From positions 62,001 through 126,000 of the forward strand of contig DF236961.1 of NCBI GenBank assembly GCA_000708835.1: a DNA stretch of 64,000 nt. Direction: 5' to 3'. Source of the DNA: Klebsormidium nitens (Eukaryota; Streptophyta; Klebsormidiophyceae; Klebsormidiales; Klebsormidiaceae). The translations under genes and the position numbers were made by a program. The stretch's first letter is position 1, and each line of letters starts with the position of its first letter. Under the pieces are notes generated by a model, which was not told the DNA's origin, searched no databases, and saw only the letters and a program-made list of their open reading frames with translations. Below, piece after piece: positions 43,743 through 54,476 of this stretch.

Positions 43743-46700
43743 CTACTCGACTCTTGCTGCTCGATGCTTCTTTGGTTTGACAGCGCCCCCATGCAAGACG
43801 CGCTGCTGTGCTGCCTGAAATTCCTCTTCGCTAGGCTCGTTTGCACTGGCCCTGCCTTTGTTTTTGCCTCCTTTTGCTATGCCGTACTTCTCCTCGAGCT
43901 TGGAAAAGAAGTCGCTGTTCCGCTCAGCCTGCCCTTTTCTGATCAACGCCGTTAAATCACTCAGCGCTCCGTTGCTTTTAATGCTTCTGGAGAGGATGGA
44001 AGTCAGGTTCATCAGTCTGGAATAAATTCAGGTAGACCAGCTGAAGCTGATGTCCCGCACGGCAGCTCGGTGATTCCTGGGAGGACTCGAGTCCATCCAG
44101 AGAGCCCAAGCGTCCAAATGAAGAGAAGTGGCACCTTTTTGCAACGAGAGCTCGGTCATTCAAGCCTTTCCCAAACTTACCAGAGTCGAGGCCCCGAAAT
44201 CAAACAGCGCTCTTGTGATCACAATTCTGGTTTGACCTACGACAGAGTAAGCCTATCATTATAAGAGCACGGCTGTACCAACATATCGCCTTCCCCGGTC
44301 GGTTCCTTGTCCTTATGCAACGACACAGACTCGGCGCCCGGATGAACGGGAAGAAGGGGCGGACATACGATCAACCAATCCGGATCGTCCTGTGGAGATT
44401 AGTTGAGGAGAGTCCGTGACCTACTTTTTCTGCGGCCTGGCCAAAGGATCCTCCGCTGGCTTCGGCTTCTTCGCTACGCCCTTGGCCCACTTTCGGTAGC
44501 GCGGATACTCTTCCAAGGAACCTGCAAAATCCATTACCCCTTTCATGTGGACTAATACGAGGTCTTCAGCATAGTGCTATTATGTAAGGTCTAGTGATCC
44601 CAAGGGTGCTCGAAGCATTTTGCCACTTGAGGTGGACATGTGCTGTCCACCGAAGGACCGGAAACTGGTGCACAAACACGGGAAGAGGTCGAATGCAACC
44701 CTTGACACCCCAAGAGCAAGAGCCCTTCTCAAGTAGCGGGACCATCAATCTTCATTGATGTTGGGTGCAAAGCGACAGGGCTCTCGATCTAGATTCCGCT
44801 TGAGGTCTGATGGAGAGCTCATGCACCTCAGATGCATAGAGCTGGGAAGAGACTGTCGCTTTGGTCGAATCTCTCACCTTCCGCAATTGCTTGATCAAGC
44901 GTTTCTTTGAAGCGATGGCTGTCCAGGTCCTCTCGAGAACAGACCAGCCAGCCAAAGACCCTGTAGGCACCGATGTGCGGAAATGTTTGGTTGAGTCATT
45001 AAAGCCACGGCTTTTGAAGGTTGCCTCCTAAAATCAGGACCAGGACTTGCTGAAAGGGGTCATAACATCTCAGGAGTGCATGGCCGACCTCTAGTAAGGT
45101 GGAAAGACCGGACAGTTTCCAAACCCGTCCCTGCAAATCGCCATACAGTCGAAGAACAAGGAAGCCTCGGTTGCTCGAAGGTGCTAAAAACGGCAGGCTC
45201 ACTTTCTCATGTCCCCCTTGAACCTTTTGTAGTAGCCCTTCAGCTCTTCTGTCTCCAAAGCGGAGCCTCGGTAAGAGGCCTGCGCAGGATGGGAAACTAG
45301 TCAAAACTCGTGCTGTCTTTCCTTGAGCCGAATCTCACAATACACACAGGAAGCGCGCCATTCATTCTGAACAGTATACCCGGACACTAGTGTAGCAATG
45401 AAGGCCATTCATGCATACTCCCAAATTCTTTCTGTAAGAGGGTATAACCGGTCAAACACGAGCACTTGCCTCGTAGCTGTCAATATCCTCTGCGGTCACC
45501 TGCAGGTCATCCAATGATGAGATCAGCGCTGAGATACACATTCAAGAAGGCCAACACAGCCTGTCAGTATCGTCCACTTCGCTAACCTGTACAGCAAGCA
45601 ATGAGTCTAGAAATCGACCTTGTCATACTTATGAAGGATACACTCTACAAAATTGCAGTAAAATTCCTGCACAGATGTTTCACAAGCTCCCAAAGGCTGC
45701 AGTGCTTACCTTCTGATAGACGGATCGGTAGTAGTCATAGAGATTGTTGAACTGGTCCCCAGACAGTTCCTGTAGATACCATACCAATACTGCTTCAACT
45801 CAAGAGCAACCTCGTCTCAGTCGACCATGCACAGATGGAAAGCTTGTCTAGACAATCTAAGAACGTTAAGGGGCACAGACCAAGCTGAAATGCTTCGCAT
45901 TGGTGTCGAACTACTTTAGTTGAGTCTTGCAAACTTACTGAATCTTCCAGACTGCCTGTCTGATCATACACCTTCCTCTTCTCAGGGTCTCCCAAGACAG
46001 AGAACACTCTCTGAAGTACCTGAAACTTCTCCTTTGCATCCTGTAAAAGAGGATGGGACAGTCAGTGAAGGCAGGATGGGCAAATCGGCGAGACTTCTCT
46101 CTCAGCCCTCCACATTCTGGGCTGGCAAATGTCAGATCAATATGCCACACAGGTAAAAAAGGAGCGCAAAGAAAGGGCCTCACTATCAGCTTTACTCAAA
46201 CCTGTTCATTCCCTTTCGATCAGATAAATGGCGGTGGCAAGAAGGGTCGGGCTATACCTCATTCCCCGGATTCTTGTCAGGATGAAGGATCAGAGCCATC
46301 CGGTGATATGCCTTCTTGACCTCTGCTTGTGAAGCGGATTTACTGACCCCCAAAACCTGAACAGTGAGTCACGTTGGCTGTCATGACTGCTTCTGAAAGG
46401 CTGTGACAGAATGTTGTGAGCATGAGAATTGTTTGATACTGTAATCACACCTGACTTAGGAGTCTGATCCGATGGCTGGTTCAAATACACAGAAACATTC
46501 TGGAACGAGCTCATTTCTCGTGAAAATGTAAGCAATGCAATCGGAGCAGCTTGAAAAGCATTGTCATAAATCTGATCAGCTTCTGAACAGGTCTGGGCAG
46601 ATGTAGTGAGCAAGAAAGTCAATCAAGATGTTTCAATAATATCTGACGGACGATTTTGATATGTTATACGCAGACGTCAAATGTGAAACTGTCTGGAACG

Positions 46701-46910
46701 AGCCCACTTCGTTCAAGATAAGTAGTAATGCGATTGGAGCAGCTCAAAAAGCATTTTCACGAGAGTAATCAGCTTCTGGACTCATACCTCATAAAGGCTT
46801 TTCTCGTTCTGTGGTTCAACCTCTTGACCGCTTGGACTGGGTTCCTCATCAAAGTCAGATTCGGCTTCCGACGACTCCTCTTCAATAACCCGCTTCTTGC
46901 CTCGGGCCAT
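43743..46910 (-). CDS. DNAJC9-like J-domain protein
   Basis: Nine exons in transcript order: 46910-46788, 46356-46258, 46040-45939, 45769-45710, 45499-45470, 45279-45203, 44960-44878, 44521-44425, 43986-43743; 304 residues. An acidic head ([20 protein letters not shown]) leads into a J domain (about 38-108: [20 protein letters not shown], then [16 protein letters not shown] with the HPD motif that stimulates Hsp70, then [20 protein letters not shown]). The middle [29 protein letters not shown] and the basic end [20 protein letters not shown] follow DNAJC9, which in animals is an Hsp70 co-chaperone and histone chaperone. That nuclear role is inferred. The 30-base exon 5 ends in a textbook GC donor (GAG|GCAAGT) and splices in frame to CAG|GCCTCT, giving SYEASYRGS. 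Intron 1 contains a tandem duplication. Confidence 0.92.
46499..46779. repeat. Diverged ~87-bp direct repeat in intron 1 of the DNAJC9-like gene
   Basis: 46499-46584 and 46692-46779 both run from TCTGGAACGAGC through GGAGCAGCT and AAAGCATT to ATCAGCTTCTG at roughly 80% identity, about 193 bp apart. The second copy ends nine bases before the exon-1 boundary, so it adjoins the donor. Confidence 0.75.
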
Positions 46911-47682
46911 CTTTGCAGGAAAAAAGACTGCACGTCCTCTGCAAAAAGTTGATGAACCAACGCCAATCGACGAGTCAAACGAGCAGTTCACTTCTCCAAA
47001 GCGGCTTCTTCTGTCAAGCGTCTGTATCTTTGCCCTTCAAGCCCTCCCGCTCAACCAAAACCCAATCCTCAAGGCTGAGCACAGAGCTGAGTATCTGCCT
47101 CTGCCACTAGTGCTAGCAGAAGCTGAAGGGGCCTTCTGGCCGCCAGAAGTCTGTAGATGGCAGAGGCGAAAGCTGCACGCAGCTTTCGATCGCAGCTTTC
47201 AGAAGAGTTGAGGCGTTGTGTCGCCGTGACGGTGGTGCACAGCCCTTCGTCATTTCAAAAGTCTGCCCGCCAAAAGCGCTCAAAAAAACAGGTTAGCTGG
47301 TTGTTATACGTGGGTCTTGTGCCTGCTCTGATTTGTAACTTGAGCTCCCGGTTTTTGGAGCTGGAGTGTAGCCTGGATTTTCCGCGGAGTCTCCCAGAAG
47401 GTCCTGAGGTGCTTCCGCGAGTTCCGGAATGTTCAAGACGGTTGATTCTACTTGGACAGCTGTCCTAACCCGCTGTGGTCGTAACCCGCAGGCAGTGGAA
47501 ACAGGCCACGAACCCTGACTCCTGATCAAGACTTGAAGTTGTCAAGAGTCCAGCTAGGGTAGAAGCTTGAACTTGAACTTCAAGTTGAAGCGCACAGAAT
47601 TTTAAAAGCTACAAAGCTTTTAGGCCCAGGGTGGGAAGCCCGCCAGGAAGAAGAGAGATATTGGGTGGACCATCTCGAGATC
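46911..47682. promoter_or_regulatory. Shared upstream region of the DNAJC9-like gene (-) and RBM22-like gene (+)
   Basis: 772 bp between divergent starts. Near 47570-47590 there is an 8-bp perfect inverted repeat (AACTTGAA-C-TTCAAGTT). No TATA element I would commit to. Confidence 0.5.
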
Positions 47683-50600
47683 ATGGCGGCTCGGGGCTTG
47701 CGAGATGAGAAGGAGGACGGATGGGAGCGCTCCGATTTTCCAATTCTATGCGAGAGCTGTTTGGGAGACAACCCCTACGTTCGCATGGTGAGTGATTTCC
47801 CGTCTCCCTATTGTGTTAGAAAGAAATGAGTCATTTTAACCAGGGATGCGTATATATTAGCTGGTTGCGGAGGGAGCTTAGTGCTGCAGACGTTTGTGTT
47901 TAGAAGAATACTGACACGTCGTCTTGTTGCTCATTGTGCAGACAAAAGCAGAGTTCGACAAGGAGTGCAAGGTAAGTCATTGAATACATCCAGAGTCCTG
48001 ATAGGTCAACTTGATTCCTAAGACTGTCTGCCGCATTTGAGGACATCAAAGCTTTGCGTCTGCCTGAATTCGGGCCACACTTCCATCATCCAATCAACCA
48101 TCTTTTCAATCTGTTGAAGAATTTGCGCTTTGTTTGTAGTGATCAACATAGTTCCTGTTGCTGATATGGTCCTTTTTCTGCACAGATCTGCACCCGGCCG
48201 TTCACGGTCTTTCGGTGGAGGCCTGGGAGAGATGCCCGCTACAAGAAGACAGAGATATGCCAGACCTGCTCAAAGTTGAAGAACGTCTGCCAAACCTGCC
48301 TTCTGGATCTGGAATATGGTAAGTAGGCAGTGATCTTGAGTATTCAGTTAGGAGCCTGGTAATGGTAGCAGCATGCAATCGATTTTTCTGAGCTTCAGGG
48401 TTGTACTGCATTGGAAAGGGGACCAAATCACTTCTTCCACCTCAAAACACAGGCAGGAGGTAAAATGCATATTCGAAATTATGGTTTGAGCAGAGATTCT
48501 CAAATTTGCTAGGAGGAAGTCTACTGCAGCTGACGTAACCTTATTCTAACCTTGAATTCCTTTTGCCCCGCAGGCCTGCCTGTGGAAGTGCGGGACAAGG
48601 CCCTGGGCTTGCAAGGGGAATCCATGCCCCAGAGCGACGTCAATAGGGAGTTCTTTGCTGAGCAGCACGAGAAGGCCACAAAAGCGGGCCTTGACTTTGA
48701 ATCATCTTACGGCAAAGTCAGACCGAACGACACAATCCTGAAGCTGCAGCGGACCACGCCGTACTATAAGAGAAACAGGGCGCACATATGCAGCTTCTTT
48801 GTCAGGGGGGAGTGCACGCGGGGGGCGGAATGTCCTTTCAGGTAAGTCCTCACATAAATCGACAATTGTCATAGAGCTTGCCTGTCAGCGCAATCACCTC
48901 GAATATGTATGTAGATTAGGGTTTGGATTCTGTGCTTTATGAATGGCGCTGTCGCTTGCCCGGAGTTCGATTCGGAGGGCAGCGCCAACAGCGGGGTTCT
49001 ATCATATTAAGTTGCTGGAGTTATTTTCAGATAGCAGATGTTTGTGGAGAAAACCTTCAACCCCTGGGTTTTGGGTTGTTTGAAATCTTAGCTCCGGCAC
49101 CGTCACTCAGGGCGTCTGGGTGTTGATTGGATGAGCGCAGTAACAATTGTTGTGGTCACTGTGTCATACAATATTCCGGTTCCTTGATCAAGTGACGCGC
49201 AGATGGAAACGAGCTTTAGAAGTGGCTGCCTCTCTGTGGCCGAGTCTGAGTTCTGTGATGTTGTTAAAAGCTGCTGATTGGGTTCCCTTTGCCTTCAGAA
49301 TTGTTGGCAGAACCTCATTGCAGATACTCCTTATTTTGTTGCAGGCACGAGATGCCGACAACGGGGCCGCTTGCCCAGCAGAACATCAAGGACCGGTACT
49401 ACGGAGTCAACGACCCTGTCGCAGCGAAGCTCCTAGAGCGCGCCAGCCAGATGCCGTCGCTGGTTCCTCCAGAGGATGAGCAGATTACAACGCTGTATGT
49501 AGGGGGCTTAGACGATAGGATCACGGAAGCAGACCTCAAGGATCAGTTCTACTCGTACGGAGAGATCAAGAGCATACGCGTCGTCGCGTCTAGGGGCTGC
49601 GCGTTCGTGACGTTCACGGAGCGGGAGGCGGCAGAGAAGGCGGCGGAGAATGTTGCAAACAAGCTGGTGGTGAAGGGGTTGAGGTTGAAGCTGATGTGGG
49701 GGCGGCCGCAGCAGCCGAGGCCAGAGAGGCAGGAAGGGGAGCCAGGGCCACCGGGAGTTGCGTCTCATGGTATGCAGCACCGTCTTGTCCTTTTTGACCC
49801 TCTTTTCTTCTAGTCTTCTTCTTGTGCTTTGTTGCAACGGTTGAAAGCGGATTCAGCATTTGAATTGGGGATGGAGTTTGTTGGGGACCTGCCAAAGCGT
49901 TTGCTCACTTCCGGTAGATGTGGCCCATCTCATCTATCAGCGGCCTTGAGAAAGTGTTTGCTGGGGCAAACTTACTGGGCATCCAACCGCTGTGTTCGGC
50001 AGGAGTTGCTTTTCTCTTGGAAGGATCGTGCCATGCACTATTTGCTCGCTCTTTCTTCACTCGGTCTTTGCACTTCGGGTCTCCGTACAACTTTGATTTT
50101 GATTCTGGCTTTGCTGTGCTTCAATCTACTATACGGTACTTGCATGACGTCTCTATTGCAATATCCGTCTTCTTCACGTTTGAGTCCGTCTTCTTCATGT
50201 GTGGCTTCGAGCAAACGCTAGAATGTATTGCAAGTTGCTTTTGGCAGACACACAGCACATTATCATGCTATTGTGACTCCATTCTGACTTGCGCTCCCTC
50301 TTTGCAGGCGGTTTCTTGCCCCGATCTGTCCAGGCCCCTGCCCAGCAGTCCCAGCAGGCGGGAAAGGATGGCGAAGTCGACTACCTCAATCTTCCCCCGC
50401 CAGCCCCTGCACCCAGTACCGAGGCCTCTTATCCAGTGAGTCATCTTGCCAAAGGTTCGTTTGAGATGTTCCGATCAATGGAACCGTTGTGACTGGCGCC
50501 CAGAGAGGAGAATTGAACAGTTCAACCTGCTTATCTCCGTGCAGGCCCAGAGTTGCCTTGTTTATGCATCCGCTTGAAGTTTTGTGGCGCTTCGTTTGAC

Positions 50601-51160
50601 CTCCTTCTTTCATTGGATTGTATCGAGAGTCGGTGAAAGGGTGACGCCAGGGCGAGGCTAGAATTGTTTTCAGCGACGCATCAAGTCGTTCTTGCACTTG
50701 ATGTGGCTCATCGAATATGGATCGATTTATTTAACCGCTTCTCAACCCTTTCTTGCAGTCAATGGACCCAGAGGGCATGGGAACCGCCGTCAAGGTGCCC
50801 AGCCGAGACGGTCCCCAGCAGCCTGGCCTGCCTTCCCAGCAACAATTCCAGCAACGCCCGCCTTTCCAGCAGCCATTCCGGCCTCCTCCGAACCAAAATT
50901 TCCGACCGCCTGGGCAGTTCCCCCCAAACTTTCAACCAGCCCCCTTCCCGTATGGTGGTGGTCAGCAAGGATTCGGGCCGCGGGGCCCCTTCCCACCGCA
51001 ACAGGGTCAGTTTATGGGGCCTCCGCCCCGGTTTAACGGCCCTCCTCAAGGTCTTGGCCACTTTCAGCAAGGAGGGTATCCTATGCCGAACGGCGCCGGT
51101 CAGAGGCCACTCGGCGGCAGGGGCCCTCCGTCATTGATGCAACAAAGACCGCAGCAATAG
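47683..51160 (+). CDS. RBM22: RBM22/SLT11-like splicing factor (CCCH zinc finger plus RRM)
   Basis: Seven exons: 47683-47787, 47942-47971, 48186-48318, 48574-48841, 49345-49769, 50308-50435, 50759-51160; 496 residues. The N-terminal Cys-rich domain has [32 protein letters not shown] and [25 protein letters not shown] finger follows ([20 protein letters not shown], then H), the [14 protein letters not shown] linker, and an RRM at about 240-315 ([20 protein letters not shown], then RGCAFVTF). The tail is Pro/Gln/Gly-rich. RBM22 contacts U6 snRNA and the intron in the catalytic spliceosome and is nuclear. It is single-copy housekeeping in most eukaryotes. Nothing in it looks degenerate. Exon 2 encodes only ten residues. 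Confidence 0.96.
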
Positions 51161-52108
51161 GTTAGGTGACCTTGGCGGCGGGCGAAAGCCTTAAATAAGA
51201 GCTCTGAAGAATTGTTTGGAAATACTGTTCCAATGGCCGCTGTCCAAGCGTTGGCGCTGTTCAGCCTATGCAATCTGCCTTCTCAAATCTCATGTACGGA
51301 AGATGGAATAACATGAAGAAGACAAAAAAGGATTGTGTACCGTATTCTTGACAAGGTTTGCCGGAGGTGCATCATGCCAGTGGAACCTTTGCGATCGTGT
51401 CTTCTTCAAAACAGCATGTTGCTTGTCACTGTAGCCAGCATCTTCATTGCACTTCGTTTCGAGCGGCATGTCCCTGCAATTCCTCGTTTGATTCTGTTTT
51501 GTGCCGGATCGTGGACGCACACGATTAAGGATTCGCCTGGCATGTGTTAAACTGATGTATCACAACTGGCATGGACTGCATCCGCTCATAGCAACTGCCA
51601 ACCATGCCAGCAATTCGACCTTTCGGTCCTGTCAAGAACGCAGAGAGCAATTTCAGTGCGGCAATTTCCCTCGGCTATTCCGACGTACCGAAGTTCGTTA
51701 TTCAGCTCATGCCCCCGGGGCCCGCACGGCATGGCGCTACAGTGGGGAAGGTTCCTCGGGGCCGAACGTTGTGCTGTACGTCCTGGCTGTCGCTCGTCTC
51801 GTTATCGCCACCGCAGAGGCTGCAAACGATATACAGCAATTTTGAAAGAGTGACGGTTACCCCTTCCTGGTGGTGACGCAAGCTGATCCTACCGGGAGTG
51901 TGGAGAACATACGAAACTGTGAACCTCGGAACACGTGTCATTCACTGAATGGCTCAACCCACACAAGCAATCCTTCGGACTCTGAACAGCCAGCAGCATA
52001 TTGCTTGAAAACTGCCAATTTCTTTTAGGTGCTTTGCAGCACCTTGAATTACCTACGGTAAGAGTTTGAGGCGTCTTCTTGATCAGCATCAGATCTCAGC
52101 ATAAGATC
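51161..52108. other. Gap between RBM22-like and NEET genes
   Basis: It should hold the 3' end of the upstream gene and the promoter of the NEET gene; these are the only adjacent genes in the window on the same strand. A 90-codon frame at 51604-51876 gave no recognisable family. Confidence 0.45.
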
Positions 52109-53420
52109 ATGGCTTCCTCGCTCGCTGTGTTTTCTGCCCCCTCCGTCGCCTCTCTGAGCTTCTGCCAGAGGGTGAGCCCCAGCAACAGGAGTTTTGCTGC
52201 TGCGCCTGCGCTGACTGCACCTGTCTCCAGGCGGTAAGGCGCTGTCTGCTCATTCTTCCATCGCATTCTTCTCTGAGGACCCGTTATGAAGTCGGCATTG
52301 TGTGATCCATCCGTTAATTGTCTTGAGACTTATGCAATGTGAGCAGGAAAGTCTCTCTTGTGTTCCCTGCCAACAGATGTTACAAACTTAGTCAGGACTG
52401 CAATTTTGAAGTGGCAGAGGGTGCATTCTTATCTGCCTCACTGAGTGAACGAACACTGACATTGATGTTTCAATGCTTGATCTGTTTCAATGATTCTTTT
52501 ACCGCATGGAGTTTCAACCTCAATGAAAGTCTGCTTTTGTAACATGTAATGTGTGTAGTAGGGTAGTCTGGAAGACTGGCCTTAAACTTCAGACAAGGTG
52601 GTTACTTGTATCCATTTCACAGGTTGTCTTGTTGCCAGCCGACCAGAGAAAGCAGCCTAACCAGAAGAAGAGTGTTCATGTCTGGGGCTTCCCGCCTGTA
52701 GGTAGACTTTCCAGTCTGAGTCCACAGTGTCTTGCTCTCCAGGTTTGTCGTCCGTGCTGCCGAGCCTCTTAACCCCGACATCCAGAAGGACAACCCCAAG
52801 GTCAGTCCTGTCCCACAAGGACAGCATCTCCTATGTGCCCGTGCAGAGGTGCTACAAGTTATAAATGGGGTCTGCAAACTTGTTTATCACAGAAATGCCG
52901 TGCTGACATTGCATTGGGATTGGGAACGCAGTCGTGAAGTCCTGATTGCTGCAGCATCAGAATGCACATGACTGAATACTACCACCCGCAACATCTGCTT
53001 TGATGTTGGGGGTGGCCACCTGCTAAACATGGTCCAACCAACCTGTTATCAGCTGGCACATGATTTGCTTTCTGCAGGCATCTTGAAATTCATCATAACA
53101 TAGCCCCCTTGAGAAGTACTATCGCTTGCGCCTGTTTTTGCGCTGTTGCTTGTGGGATGGGTTATGAGAAGCAGACTCCCTGAGCTTTTGGGGCTACTTT
53201 CCTGATTATTTCCCACTTCGCGCCATAAATCCTTGTTCTTCCACGTGAACAGGTTGTGGACATTGTGGATCCTACAACGATTGAAAAGCAGACGTCCTAC
53301 TGCCGGTGCTGGAGATCAGCCACCTTTCCCCTGTGCAACGGGTCTCATGTCAAGTGGAACAAGGAGACGGGGGACAACGTTGGCCCTCTCCTAGTCAAGG
53401 CGGCGCCCGCCAGCTCTTAG
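52109..53420 (+). CDS. NEET: NEET protein (CISD, CDGSH-type 2Fe-2S), plastid-targeted, with CNGSH variant
   Basis: Three exons: 52109-52233, 52743-52800, 53253-53420; 116 residues. The first ~45 residues (MASSLAVFSAPSVASLSFCQ and on) are Ser/Ala-rich with few acidic residues, typical of a chloroplast transit peptide. The mature part, RAAEPLNPDIQKDNPKVVD, then YCRCWRSATFPLC and GDNVGPLLVK, matches Arabidopsis NEET closely. The cluster motif C-x-C-x2-S-x3-P-x-C-D-G-S-H is complete except that Asp is Asn (codon 53337-53339), giving CNGSH. The three Cys and the His ligand remain, so cluster binding is expected. NEET proteins transfer 2Fe-2S clusters or iron and affect ROS balance. A sequencing error at one base (AAC for GAC) is possible. 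Confidence 0.95.
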
Positions 53421-54476
53421 TTTGAGATTTGTAAAGAAGGTCCCAATACTTGCGTGTTGAATGCTGGCTGAGTTAGCCTTACTTGACTAATGCTTACTGT
53501 CGACGTGCCCTTGTCCCTTGCGAACTGTTTCGAAAATTTGCAAGAAAGTTTTCCTAATCTTCGCTCTTTATTTGATACAGCATGCAAGCGCATTACAAAG
53601 CCTCATGGCCATGCCGTTTGTATGACCAGCTTGCTGGTTTCCGGATACTTATACAGGAACCTGTGATCCCACCCATGACAGTGCCCTTAAAGCTGGTGGC
53701 AGTACGTGCTGGCATGCAGATCTTTAATCAAATTTGATTGGCAGAAATAGAAGCTCACATGCAGTGACAGTCCTCTCAGTGAGTCAACTGTCTTGACGGT
53801 TGACGTTCATAATGATTTGGTTGAACCGTAATTGCATGATGGAAGTCCGCAATGTCAAATTCCACAGATGTTGCAATCGGATCGAGCCGGTATGGATTTA
53901 GCTACGGCGAAAACGAGAAGAGGTACTGCGTCGATCTGACTAGGACTAAGCTGCCAATAGGACAAAATTCATATACGCAGAACTTTGTGAACCATACATG
54001 ATGAAAGGTGTTCGACCGCACTAGATGACGTGTCGCGAGATAGTCAAGACATTTTGTCAGTCAGTGCTACGACAAGCCTGTTCGACCCTATCTGCCATAG
54101 GATCACAAGAGAGGCCTGAGACCATCTTCGCCTAAATCAGTACAAGTGCTGAATTGATCTACTATGTCTGGTTGCACTCTAGGTCCTGCGACTAACTTGA
54201 TCAACAAAGACTATTGGTGTTGCACGTTCTTTCTTGGCCGTACAACCTAATGGGTATTGGCTGCTGCTTCCGGCCTTCTAAGCCAATCAGGCTGCTCGTA
54301 AAAGAATGCTGTATAATACTGATACACGATCTGACTTGGTCATCGTTCGTACTTTTCTCTACATGGCACTTACCGTACGACCATTCTGTGCTAGCTGCAC
54401 CAATCTGGTCCCTATGATACGATATAAGTATAAGCGGTATCAGCTCCATAGTTGCCCTGGTCAATCCAGCAATACT
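53421..54476. other. Convergent 3' flanks of the NEET and haemoglobin genes
   Basis: About 1 kb with no recognisable coding region on either strand. Confidence 0.5.

Noticed and set aside
48945-48990. Hairpin with GGCGCTG / CAGCGCC arms around TTCGATT in an RBM22-like intron
   Set aside because: A T-loop-like centre suggested a tRNA, but the adjoining five bases do not pair and no anticodon arm is present. Kept only as a minor intronic hairpin.
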